From: Microbacterium sp. Clip185
Lineage (GTDB): Bacteria > Actinomycetota > Actinomycetes > Actinomycetales > Microbacteriaceae
Assembly (NCBI RefSeq): GCF_028743715.1
Contig: NZ_CP117996.1
Span: 1,240,001-1,304,000 of the forward strand
DNA length: 64,000 nt
Direction: 5' to 3'
Below the pieces are notes generated by a model. The model worked only from the letters and a program-made list of their open reading frames with translations, searched no databases and was not told where the DNA came from. Positions 1 to 7,300 of this stretch are shown one piece after another; within the stretch, counting starts at the first letter, position 1; the number at the start of each line of letters is the position of its first letter. The translations under genes were made by a program, and so were the position numbers.

Positions 1-1
1 G

Positions 2-583
2 ATGACGTGGTCACTGGCGCCCGACGAGGTCCAGCTCTTTCTCGCGCGGCAGGGGCTGGTCGTCGTCGCGCCGCTTCCCGGCGGGCACCACCGCATCGTC
101 GCGACCATGGACGATGCCCCGTCCGAGCCCAGCATTGCCGATGTTCAGCGGATCCTCGACGAGCGTGGTCCCGACGACGCGGTCGTTCGATCGGTGGCCT
201 GGAGCTCGCGCTTTCGCGTCGCCCACCGACTGGCCGCCTCGTACCGCGACGGCCGCGTCTTCCTCGCCGGCGACGCTGCGCACGTCCACAGCCCGGCAGG
301 CGGCCAGGGGATGAATCTCGGTATCCAGGACGCCGTCATGCTGGGGGGACTCCTCGCCGACGTGCTCTCGGGGGCGCGCGGGGAGGAGGCGCTCGACGAC
401 TACGAGCTGCTGCGTCGTCCCGCAGCGCAGCGCGTGATCACCTTTACCGACCGCATGACCCGTATGGCCACGCTTCGGGGCTCATCTCTTCGCGGGGTGC
501 GCAACACCGTGATCCGGGTCTTGCTTCGTTCTCCCCGGCGTCGGGGTGTGCTCGCTCGGCGCATCGCCCAGCTGGAGGCTTGA
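2..583 (+). CDS. FAD-dependent monooxygenase, C-terminal part
   Basis: This is the last 193 residues of a class A flavoprotein monooxygenase (UbiH/PheA type hydroxylase). The diagnostic second FAD-binding motif is present at residues 89-110: GDAAHVHSPAGGQGMNLGIQ, where the Asp contacts the FAD ribose. The family is usually 380-550 residues long, so the N-terminal dinucleotide-binding half lies outside the window; the ATG at position 2 is probably an internal Met. Substrate cannot be told from this part. It converges on the CPBP protease gene 5 bases downstream, so the two do not form an operon. Confidence 0.85.
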   Translation: MTWSLAPDEVQLFLARQGLVVVAPLPGGHHRIVATMDDAPSEPSIADVQRILDERGPDDAVVRSVAWSSRFRVAHRLAASYRDGRVFLAGDAAHVHSPAGGQGMNLGIQDAVMLGGLLADVLSGARGEEALDDYELLRRPAAQRVITFTDRMTRMATLRGSSLRGVRNTVIRVLLRSPRRRGVLARRIAQLEA

Positions 584-588
584 GGGCT

Positions 589-1272
589 TCAGGCGAGCGA
601 GCGCAGAAAGGCGGGCACGCCGAGGCCGAAAACGTCGAAGACCCAGTGGCCGATCATGAGTGCCCAGAGCGATACCCCTCGATAGCGCATGATGCCAAGG
701 GCCGCGCCGGCGAGACCGGTTGCGATCACACGCACCACCGCTTCGCCTGGACTGGTTGCGGACAGCGGTGCGTGCTGCACACCGAACGCGAGGGCGATCA
801 CAGCGATCACCGTCCAGGGGCGCCATGCCGTGAGCAGCCTTTCCTGTGCCCACCCGCGGTAGAGAAGCTCCTCCGCGATCGCCACCGTGACGGGCATCAC
901 GAACAGCGACCAGAGCCCGACCCAGAGCGGCACGGAATCGGCCGACGAGCCGATCGGCGGGGGACCGCCGTACACCAGCGCGTTGCCGATGAGGGTGCCG
1001 CCGCCCAGGCTGAGGAAAAGGGCCAGCATCGTGACGGCCGCGAACGACAGATCCCGACCTGCGGCGAACGGACCGAGAAAGTTCCTGAGCGTCCTCCCGC
1101 TCCGGCGAACGAGGGTGACGACGAGCAGGATCGTCGCGAGGTCGACGGCGACGATGACGACATTGAGCAGGATTCCGGCGCCTGCAGGGAGTAGAAGGGA
1201 TGCGGCAGCGGCTAAGAGTGCGCCTCGCGCGAGAAGCAGCGCGAGGACACTGAGGATCGCTCGGCGGCTCAT
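589..1272 (-). CDS. CPBP family intramembrane metalloprotease
   Basis: A 227-residue, strongly hydrophobic protein with about six membrane segments. The CPBP (Abi/CAAX protease) signature is seen in order: EELLYRG at residues 134-140, FGVQH at 163-167 and GHWVFD at 208-213, giving the Glu-Glu and two His expected for the metal site. Members cleave or process proteins within the membrane; the substrate is unknown. An AGGAGAG ribosome-binding site precedes the ATG. It is the last gene of a leftward cluster, 28 bases after the MFS transporter, and may be cotranscribed with the hydrolases, though a functional link is not obvious. Confidence 0.85.
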   Translation of the reverse strand: MSRRAILSVLALLLARGALLAAAASLLLPAGAGILLNVVIVAVDLATILLVVTLVRRSGRTLRNFLGPFAAGRDLSFAAVTMLALFLSLGGGTLIGNALVYGGPPPIGSSADSVPLWVGLWSLFVMPVTVAIAEELLYRGWAQERLLTAWRPWTVIAVIALAFGVQHAPLSATSPGEAVVRVIATGLAGAALGIMRYRGVSLWALMIGHWVFDVFGLGVPAFLRSLA

Positions 1273-1300
1273 GGGACTCTCTCCTGTGGGGCGGACCTGG

Positions 1301-2605
1301 TCAGCGAACGGAACGGATCGGGAGGACGGCGAGACCGCCCAGAACCGAGAATCCGATGGCGAGGGCGAAGAACGCGTCGTAACCGCCTCCGCCGGCAGCG
1401 AGGAGGGGAAGTGCGATCACCGGGACGACCAGCTGCGGCACCTGGTAGGACAGGGCGACGATGCCGAGGTCCTTGCCCGCCTCATCGAAGGAGGGCAGGA
1501 CCTCGGTCATGAGAGCGACATCGACCGAGACGTACGCACCCTGGGCTGCGCCCACGATCGCGATCCCGATGAGGATCGATTCGACATCGCCAGCGAGCAT
1601 CGTGACGAGCAGCCCGATCGCACTCAGCAGGCTCGCGATGGTCACGACCGCCTTGCGTCGTCCCGATCGATCCGAGATCCACCCGAACAGAACGGCAGTG
1701 ATCACGTTCCCGATGGTGAAGACGACGAGCGCGAGCGCTTGTACGGGCGAGGCCGCCCTCGCAGGCACGTGCAGGCGATCGATGATGATGTACAGCAGGA
1801 ACGTCGAGATGGCGGTGATCGACATCGTCACGAGGAACCGCGAGAGGAACGCCCAGAAGAAATCGGGATGCCGGCGCGGGCTCAACCAGTACGTCGAGAG
1901 GATGTCCCGGCCGCTGAGCGACGGGGCCGGTGTCGTGCGCACGATGTCGTCGAAGCGGAACACCATGACGGTGCTCAACACCACCCCGACCATGCCCGGA
2001 ACGACGAACCAGGCCCACCTCTGGTCGTTCGGCAGCACGGCCATGACCTGTGCGCCCACAATGAGGCCGAGCCCGGTCGCCACGCCGGCGGCCGCGGCGA
2101 TCCGCGCCCGGATGCGTCGCGGGATCTGGTCGGCCAGTAGCGCGTGGATGACCATGTTGGTCGCCCCGAAGCCCGTCTGAACGATCAGCCAGCCGACCAG
2201 TGTTCCTACGAAGCTGTCGCTGAGCGCGAGGATCACGATCCCCGTCGTCGCGACGACGGCTCCGCCGACCAGCCACGGTCGTCGCATGCCGAAGCGGGAC
2301 ATCGTTCGATCGGAGAGTCGTCCGAATAGGGGAGTGATGACGATGATGACGATCCCGCCGGCGCCGGCGATGATCGACAGGTTCGTCGCCTTCGTCGCGT
2401 CGTCGAGGAACGCCAGAGCCTTCGGGATGGAGGCACCGCCGATCGTGCCGAGCGCGATCGTCACCCCGAACCACGCCACGACGAACAAGGACAGGAATCC
2501 GCGAGGCTGAGGACTTCCGGCGATCTCGTCCCGCGCGGCACCGTTCGGCGCGATGGTCGGCTCGGCGGCTTGCGCAGTCGGAGGCAGGTTTCTGGGAGGG
2601 AACAT
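1301..2605 (-). CDS. MFS transporter
   Basis: A 434-residue major facilitator superfamily permease with about 12 membrane segments and a 40-residue polar N-terminal tail. The loop 2-3 motif is seen at residues 94-101 (FGRLSDRT), and its half-repeat copy, GWISDRSGRRK, falls near residue 310, as expected for the two duplicated halves. The start has GAGG 8 bases upstream. It lies 18 bases after a hydrolase gene in an apparent operon of two esterase-type hydrolases plus this transporter, which suggests import of a compound that the hydrolases then cleave, or export of a product. The substrate cannot be read from sequence. Confidence 0.85.
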   Translation of the reverse strand: MFPPRNLPPTAQAAEPTIAPNGAARDEIAGSPQPRGFLSLFVVAWFGVTIALGTIGGASIPKALAFLDDATKATNLSIIAGAGGIVIIVITPLFGRLSDRTMSRFGMRRPWLVGGAVVATTGIVILALSDSFVGTLVGWLIVQTGFGATNMVIHALLADQIPRRIRARIAAAAGVATGLGLIVGAQVMAVLPNDQRWAWFVVPGMVGVVLSTVMVFRFDDIVRTTPAPSLSGRDILSTYWLSPRRHPDFFWAFLSRFLVTMSITAISTFLLYIIIDRLHVPARAASPVQALALVVFTIGNVITAVLFGWISDRSGRRKAVVTIASLLSAIGLLVTMLAGDVESILIGIAIVGAAQGAYVSVDVALMTEVLPSFDEAGKDLGIVALSYQVPQLVVPVIALPLLAAGGGGYDAFFALAIGFSVLGGLAVLPIRSVR

Positions 2606-2623
2606 CGTCGTACCTCGGGTTTC

Positions 2624-3607
2624 TCAGGCGGCGGGGTGTGCGCGATGGCGGTATGCGAGCCGGGCGGCTGCGGCCGATCGCCGCTGCCAGGTGCGTGCCG
2701 GTGCGAAGGTCGCGGTCAGGCCGGGGGAGCCGTGCACGTGTCCCGCGCCGACACAGACGACGGTCGGCACCCCGGCATCGCGCAGGCGCTCGCCGTAGGC
2801 GAGGCCGGCGTCTCGAAGCGGGTCGAGTTCGGCGACCTGGACGAAGGTGGGCGGAAGTCCGGAGAGGTCGTCGGCGAGGAGCGGCTGGGCATACGCGTTC
2901 GAGCCGTTGTCGTCGAGATAGAGGGCGGGCAGCTCCTGGTATCCGTCCATCCCGAATCCGTGGGCGAACTGGACGGCGGAGGGCCCGAATGCCGTCAAGG
3001 CGACGGCGGGGACTTCGAGCGATTGATGGATGAGGGTGATATCGCCTCGGTCCCGCAGACGAAGCGCCGCGCTCGCGGCGATGGCCGCGCCCGCGGACGC
3101 CCCCGCGATCCCGATCCGGCCGGCATCCACCCCGAACCGGCGAGGCTGTTCGCACAAGAGGTCGATCACGGCGATGGCATCGTCGACGGCGGCGGGGTAT
3201 CGGTGCTCCGGAGCGAGGCGATAGTCCACCGAGATCACCTGGATGCGAACGCTGCGGGCACGTGCCGTCAGCAGTCTGTCGTTGATGATCTCGTGAATGG
3301 AACCGGAGATGAAGCCGCCTCCGTGCAGGAAGACCTCGGTCGGGGCCGGAGTGGCCAAGCCGTCGGGGAGGTAGCGACGGATGGTGAGAGATCCTGCTCG
3401 CGTGCGGACGATGTCGTTACGGATCCCGACGCCCGTTGCGCGGGGAGCACAGAACTCACGAGCGACCGCGTCGGAGAGTCGTCGCTCCGCGGCGCGTCGC
3501 GCTGCGACATCCGCGCTGGTCAGGTCGGGGAGCGCGGAAGACAGCTGGGTGATGCGGGCGGCCCACGCGAGGATGGCGGGCGAGACGGTGACCGGAGCCT
3601 CGGTCAT
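2624..3607 (-). CDS. alpha/beta hydrolase, hormone-sensitive lipase type
   Basis: A 327-residue carboxylesterase-like hydrolase. The oxyanion-hole motif HGGGF is intact near residue 95, the nucleophile elbow is GASAGA near residue 170, and the remaining triad residues are likely the Asp in AELDPLRD and the His in GAGHVHG near the C terminus. Together these fit the HSL (Est/LipH) family, which acts on small ester substrates in the cytoplasm. Its ATG overlaps the stop of the upstream hydrolase (ATGA at 3604-3607), so the two are translationally coupled and probably act on related substrates. Regulation is expected through the divergent LacI protein. Confidence 0.88.
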   Translation of the reverse strand: MTEAPVTVSPAILAWAARITQLSSALPDLTSADVAARRAAERRLSDAVAREFCAPRATGVGIRNDIVRTRAGSLTIRRYLPDGLATPAPTEVFLHGGGFISGSIHEIINDRLLTARARSVRIQVISVDYRLAPEHRYPAAVDDAIAVIDLLCEQPRRFGVDAGRIGIAGASAGAAIAASAALRLRDRGDITLIHQSLEVPAVALTAFGPSAVQFAHGFGMDGYQELPALYLDDNGSNAYAQPLLADDLSGLPPTFVQVAELDPLRDAGLAYGERLRDAGVPTVVCVGAGHVHGSPGLTATFAPARTWQRRSAAAARLAYRHRAHPAA

Positions 3608-4662
3608 GGCGCCGTCGCCGGAGGTTCTGCGTAATCGACGGCGTCATCGTGAAGGGAACGCAGCGTCGCGACGACCTGTCGGTGCGCGTCGTCAGCCGCC
3701 GGGTTGAGACGGCGGTGACCGGCCGAACCGTGATCCTGTCCGAGATATCTGACGCAGGTGACGGGCACTCCCGACGCCGCGAGCACGCGCGCATACGCTT
3801 CACCGTCACCGCGCAGGACGTCGCGCTCCGCGGTCAGGATCAGTGCAGGGGGCAGCCCCGAGTGGTCCCGCGCTCGAAGCGGCGACGCGTAAGGCTGAGG
3901 TGCTGCCCTGCTGACGCTGTCTGCGCCAAGGTAGTCACGCACGATCGGTCGGAGCATGCGGCGCACTACGGCACCGGGCATCAGTGGCGAGATCGCTCGT
4001 GCGTCCAGATGGCGGCCGGTCAGATCCAGGGCGGGAACCTCGAGCAGTTGCAGGCGAAGCGGGTGACCGCCGCGGTCGCGGTTCATCAGCGTGACCGCAG
4101 CGGCGAGGTTCCCTCCTGCCGATGCGCCTCCGAGGGCTATGCGACCCGCGTCTCCGCCGATCTCCGGCGCATGGGCGATCGCCCATTCGAAGACGCTCCA
4201 GCACTGCTCCGGTTGAGCGGGGTAGGTGACCTCGGGTGCGAGGGAGTACTCACCCGCGACCACGATTACCCTGGCCTCCGCGGCCCGCACGCGGCACATC
4301 GTGTCGAGACCCGACCAGTCGATTCCGCCCATCGTGAACGAGCCGCCGAAGAAGTACACGAGGACGGGCAGTCGCACCGGCGAGGAGGAGTCGAGCGGCT
4401 CCGCAGTCGGCCAGTAGACGCGCAGACGAGCCTCCGGGTAGCCGCTGACAGGCAGGATGTGCTCCTGAGTCGCAACCTGAGGGGCGGCGACTCCCGTTGC
4501 CTCTGTCGCTGCCGCATCCATTCGCTGTGCGTAAGACCGCCGCTGCACAGGGTCCTTAGGAAACCCGTGCCGCCACGAGTCGCCCATGACGGGCCTCGCG
4601 ACTTCCTCGACCCGACGCGCAGCTGCTGCGACGAAGGGATCGCCCTTCCGGGTGTTCTTCAT
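3604..4662 (-). CDS. alpha/beta hydrolase, second of a coupled pair
   Basis: A 352-residue hydrolase of the same superfamily as its downstream neighbour. The nucleophile motif GGASAGGN and a plausible acid (ERDVLRGDGE) and base (GQDHGS) are seen, but the usual HGGG oxyanion motif reads FFGGSF: the His is replaced by Phe while both glycines remain. This may change substrate or activity. A GGAAGGA site lies upstream of the ATG. It is the first gene of the leftward operon (hydrolase, hydrolase, MFS, CPBP). Its promoter must lie in the 64 bases shared with lacI, where an inverted repeat covers both start regions. Confidence 0.85.
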   Translation of the reverse strand: MKNTRKGDPFVAAAARRVEEVARPVMGDSWRHGFPKDPVQRRSYAQRMDAAATEATGVAAPQVATQEHILPVSGYPEARLRVYWPTAEPLDSSSPVRLPVLVYFFGGSFTMGGIDWSGLDTMCRVRAAEARVIVVAGEYSLAPEVTYPAQPEQCWSVFEWAIAHAPEIGGDAGRIALGGASAGGNLAAAVTLMNRDRGGHPLRLQLLEVPALDLTGRHLDARAISPLMPGAVVRRMLRPIVRDYLGADSVSRAAPQPYASPLRARDHSGLPPALILTAERDVLRGDGEAYARVLAASGVPVTCVRYLGQDHGSAGHRRLNPAADDAHRQVVATLRSLHDDAVDYAEPPATAP

Positions 4663-4692
4663 CGTGGAGTCCTTCCGTCAACTCCACTCTCT

Positions 4693-4728
4693 ATAATCAA
4701 AACACTTCGATACAAGTGTTTGGATAAT
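4693..4728. promoter_or_regulatory. Inverted repeat, probable LacI-family operator
   Basis: Two 15-base arms at 4693-4707 and 4714-4728 are inverted copies (13 of 15 positions match), separated by 6 bases. The inner 8 bases, AAACACTT and AAGTGTTT, match perfectly. The repeat fills the 64-base gap between the divergent hydrolase operon and lacI and reaches the lacI ATG at 4727. A TATAAT hexamer at 4692-4697 is on its left edge. The location fits autorepression plus control of the operon. It is AT-rich in a GC-rich region. Binding by the adjacent regulator is inference. Confidence 0.7.
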
Positions 4729-5737
4729 GCAAATGGCCAAGAGCTCAGAACGCGGTCGTGTGACGATCTACGAGGTGGCGCGTGCCGCGGGGGTGAGCAT
4801 CTCAACGGTCTCGCTCGCCATCAATCGTCCGCACAAAGTGAACGCTCTCACGCGGCAGACTGTGATCGACACGGCAGTTCGCCTCGGCTATCGCGGGCAG
4901 GCGCACATCCCGGCGGGCAAGCGGATCGCGGTCGCGGCTCCCTTCTCGACCTATCCGTCGTACTACCTGCGGCTCACGGGGATGCTGACGTACTCGTCAT
5001 CTGCAGATGTCGACATTGTCGTGCACGACCTCCCGTCAACGGCGGGATCCGCGGCGCCCGTCCTGGACGCTCTGCCGGTCAAGGCGGGCATCGACGGCAT
5101 CATTGTGATGGGCGCGCCGTTGTCGCGCGAAGCCACGCGCACGGCATCGTTGCCGGGGCCTCCCGTCGTCCTCGTCGACGTGCCAGACAGCAGCGGTCTG
5201 CATCCCGACATTCCCGTCGTCCTCATCGACGACCGCCGGGGCGGCGAGCTGATCGGACGGCACCTCGCGGATCGTGGGCACCGTCGTGTGGCCTTCGTGC
5301 ACGAGCCGCAGCGGTCCACGGAGTATCTGTCCGCTGGCATGCTGCGGGCGGAAGGGCTTTCCCGCCACATCGAGGTCGTTCCCTGCGAGGCTGCCGACCT
5401 CACTGCCCTCGCCGTGCAACTCGACAGCGCCCTCGCGGACCCACGCGTCACCGCCATCGTCGCCAATCACGACCAGCTCGCGGCAGAGATCCACGCCGTG
5501 CTGGCGGAGCGTGGCCCACATTCGATCGCTCTGGCGGGCTACGACGGCAGCGCCACCTCCGAGCTTCTCGGCATCACATCCGTCTGGCAGCCCTTCGAGG
5601 AATCTGGGCGGGCGGCCATGCGTCTGATTCTCGATCTGGCCAGCGGAGAGCATGCCAACCTCGGCTCGCTCGTTCTCACACCCAGGCTCATGGTCCGAGC
5701 CAGCACGGTGCCGGCGGCGACGTCGCCGCACGACTAG
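4727..5737 (+). CDS. LacI family transcriptional regulator
   Basis: A 336-residue regulator. The N-terminal helix-turn-helix and hinge are clear at about residues 13-60 (TIYEVARAAGVSISTVSLAI), followed by a periplasmic-binding-protein-like ligand domain ending near residue 325. LacI proteins usually release DNA on binding a sugar or related small molecule; the ligand here is unknown. The start is uncertain: ATG 4727 and ATG 4733 both lack a ribosome-binding site, and a GATAAT element at 4723-4728 lies just upstream of the second, so a leaderless start at 4733 is possible. It is divergent from the hydrolase/MFS operon, its probable target. Confidence 0.92.
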   Translation: MQMAKSSERGRVTIYEVARAAGVSISTVSLAINRPHKVNALTRQTVIDTAVRLGYRGQAHIPAGKRIAVAAPFSTYPSYYLRLTGMLTYSSSADVDIVVHDLPSTAGSAAPVLDALPVKAGIDGIIVMGAPLSREATRTASLPGPPVVLVDVPDSSGLHPDIPVVLIDDRRGGELIGRHLADRGHRRVAFVHEPQRSTEYLSAGMLRAEGLSRHIEVVPCEAADLTALAVQLDSALADPRVTAIVANHDQLAAEIHAVLAERGPHSIALAGYDGSATSELLGITSVWQPFEESGRAAMRLILDLASGEHANLGSLVLTPRLMVRASTVPAATSPHD

Positions 5738-5895
5738 CGGCGCTGGGACCGCTGCGATCGGATTGCGACGACCAGGAAGGCCGCCGCAATGGCCGTGAAT
5801 GCGCCCGTCATCACCCACTGCTGGCCGATTCCGCTTGCGGCGGCGCCCAGAGCGAACAGTGCGCCGGCGATGTAATACAGAACAGTTCTCGTCAT
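5734..5895 (-). CDS. Small two-helix membrane protein (53 aa)
   Basis: A 53-codon frame too short for usual ORF cut-offs. It starts MTRTVLYYIAGALFALGAAA, has a second hydrophobic stretch from about residue 29 to 45, and ends with a basic tail (RSQRSQRR). The two hydrophobic helices separated by a short GIGQQW turn, with positive charges inside, look like a genuine small membrane protein. Its stop codon overlaps the lacI stop on the other strand (TAG at 5735-5737 against the complement at 5734-5736). No clear ribosome-binding site is seen. Function unknown; I do not recognise a family. Confidence 0.55.
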   Translation of the reverse strand: MTRTVLYYIAGALFALGAAASGIGQQWVMTGAFTAIAAAFLVVAIRSQRSQRR

Positions 5896-6022
5896 GGGGC
5901 CACAGTGACCGACCGAAGAGCTTCGATACCAACTTCGTCACCGCGGTTCACGCAGTCCCGGTGGAGCGACCGATCTCTCAACGACGTCCCTCAGCCGCCG
6001 GAGGAGTCCTGAACCGCCGGCC

Positions 6023-7069
6023 TTATGCTCCGTGCTCTCGTCGCAGTGATGCGACGAAGTCGAGCTTCTCCAACACGGGGTCCGGCAGGAGGAACGGGTA
6101 GAGGTCGCTCTTGCCCATCGAGCGGTTGATCATGTTGAGCCCGGTGGCCAGCGGCATCCAGACCTCCGTCACGACATCGCGGAACGTCGCGAATGCATCG
6201 ACTCCCGCGAACGTGGCCAGCCCGTACTGGTCGGCGGTCTCGAGCGTGTCGGTGATGTGCAGGAAGTGGGCCCACGTCTCGGCGAAGTCCTCGTAGGGGT
6301 GCATGGTCGAGTACGTCGAGATGTAGCGGGCCTGCCATCCTGCCGGCGGCCCCTCGGAGTAGTGGCGGTCGATCTCGGCCTGGTAGTCGGCGCGCTCGTC
6401 GCCGAACAGCGTGCGCGCCTCGGCGACGCGGTCGGTGTTCTCCACGAGCAGCCACTCGACGTAGTGCCCGACCTCGTGACGGAAGTGACCGAGCATGGTC
6501 CGGTAGGGCTCACCCAGCTGCTTCTGCACCTTCACCCGGTACGCGTCGTCGCTCTCGGCCAGATCGATCGTGATGACGCCCGCATCATGGCCAATGACGA
6601 CGTTCTCCTGCACGCTCGAGAGCAGATCGAAGCACAGTCCCTTTTCGGGGTCCTCAGCCTTCCCGACCACGGCGAAGCCGAGCCGGTCGAGCTCGAAGAG
6701 CAGCCACCTCTTGGCGCGTTCGGCGACGGGATACTGCGAAAGTCCCTCGAGGTCGGCGTCGTTGGGGCGCACGCGGGTGAGGTCGCACGCAGAGCACTCA
6801 CCGCCCTCGACTGCGGCCAGCCACGTGCAGCCGGACAGGCCCAGGTTTCGGCACACGTGCCACACGACCCCTGACGGATCCACGTATCGGCCCGTGCTAT
6901 CGACGGGAACGATCTCGCCCTCAGCGCGGGAGAAGCCGAGCGGAGTGCCGCACGACGTGCAGACGGAGTTCTCGAAGTACAGGGCGTTCCCGCACACGCG
7001 GCATCGGAAGGCTCTCACCCGGCAAGCGTGGCAGAACGGACCGATCGGCGGTGCGGGCTTGCGATCCAT
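6023..7069 (-). CDS. Putative zinc-binding metallopeptidase with zinc-ribbon N terminus
   Basis: A 348-residue protein of the family described as putative zinc-binding peptidase (COG4307). The first 45 residues hold three CxxC pairs at about residues 13-16, 23-26 and 37-40 (CHAC, CRVC, CTSC), a rubredoxin-like zinc ribbon. The catalytic-looking motif HEVGH is at residues 198-202, followed by a conserved helix with further acidic residues. I choose the ATG at 7069 (MDRKPAPP) because GGGGAGGA lies about 10 bases upstream; the longer frame to 7117 lacks a site. Substrate unknown. It is divergent from the erm leader, whose promoter lies between them. Confidence 0.85.
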   Translation of the reverse strand: MDRKPAPPIGPFCHACRVRAFRCRVCGNALYFENSVCTSCGTPLGFSRAEGEIVPVDSTGRYVDPSGVVWHVCRNLGLSGCTWLAAVEGGECSACDLTRVRPNDADLEGLSQYPVAERAKRWLLFELDRLGFAVVGKAEDPEKGLCFDLLSSVQENVVIGHDAGVITIDLAESDDAYRVKVQKQLGEPYRTMLGHFRHEVGHYVEWLLVENTDRVAEARTLFGDERADYQAEIDRHYSEGPPAGWQARYISTYSTMHPYEDFAETWAHFLHITDTLETADQYGLATFAGVDAFATFRDVVTEVWMPLATGLNMINRSMGKSDLYPFLLPDPVLEKLDFVASLRREHGA

Positions 7070-7102
7070 CCGGATGCGGTCCTCCCCGTCGCACTGGTCA
7101 CC

Positions 7103-7108
7103 TAGACT
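7103..7108 (+). promoter_or_regulatory. -10 element TAGACT for a leaderless erm leader transcript
   Basis: TAGACT lies 7 bases before the ATG at 7116, the same spacing seen before at least a dozen other genes here. Transcription would start at or next to the ATG, giving a leader peptide with no 5' untranslated region. Confidence 0.65.
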
Positions 7109-7115
7109 CGGGCGC

Positions 7116-7181
7116 ATGGGAACGTTGAACGCAGCGCCGATGACGGCGTTCGTCTACTCGATCCGCGACCGCCGCGCCTGA
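7116..7181 (+). CDS. Putative erm leader peptide (21 aa)
   Basis: A 21-codon frame, MGTLNAAPMTAFVYSIRDRR plus a final Ala, starting 7 bases after a TAGACT element and ending 119 bases before the Erm methylase. Erm genes are classically induced when a macrolide-bound ribosome stalls on a short leader peptide and shifts downstream mRNA pairing. This peptide has the right size and place. It contains an R-x-R motif (RDR), a pattern at which macrolide-bound ribosomes are known to stall, and an AFVYSI stretch loosely like the IFVI region of ErmC leader. A second in-frame ATG at residue 9 would give a 13-residue form. Role is inferred. Confidence 0.6.
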   Translation: MGTLNAAPMTAFVYSIRDRRA

Positions 7182-7297
7182 CGGCGCGTCGCTGATCTTC
7201 GCGTGATCGCGCCGTCTTCCGGGATGTCCTCGCACCCCGGCAGCGCGTCCTTCTTCGTACCCGCTCACCGGGGTGCTCCGAATCTTCCTTTGGAGCG
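7180..7297 (+). promoter_or_regulatory. Putative translational attenuator of erm
   Basis: Four inverted repeats fill the leader-erm gap. A: 7180-7188 with 7208-7216, 9 perfect pairs starting inside the leader stop codon. B: 7232-7240 with 7268-7276, 9 perfect pairs. C: 7219-7223 with 7236-7240. D: 7274-7280 with 7291-7297, 7 pairs including 2 G-U, which hides the erm ribosome-binding site GGAG at 7292-7295. B excludes D (shared bases 7274-7276) and C (shared 7236-7240), so B would free erm translation and C plus D would block it. Which state a stalled ribosome favours I could not settle by eye. Confidence 0.6.
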
Positions 7298-7300
7298 CTC

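Noticed and set aside
1482..3155. Long open frame antisense to the MFS and hydrolase genes
   Set aside because: Its translation is Arg/Pro/Asp-rich without domains, typical of the complementary frames of GC-rich genes. Similar long frames antisense or out of frame at 3649-6012, 20853-23288, 38583-41249 and 43308-45749 were rejected for the same reason.
7182..7300. Second short coding frame in the erm leader gap
   Set aside because: No start codon with a promoter or ribosome-binding site was seen other than the erm start itself.
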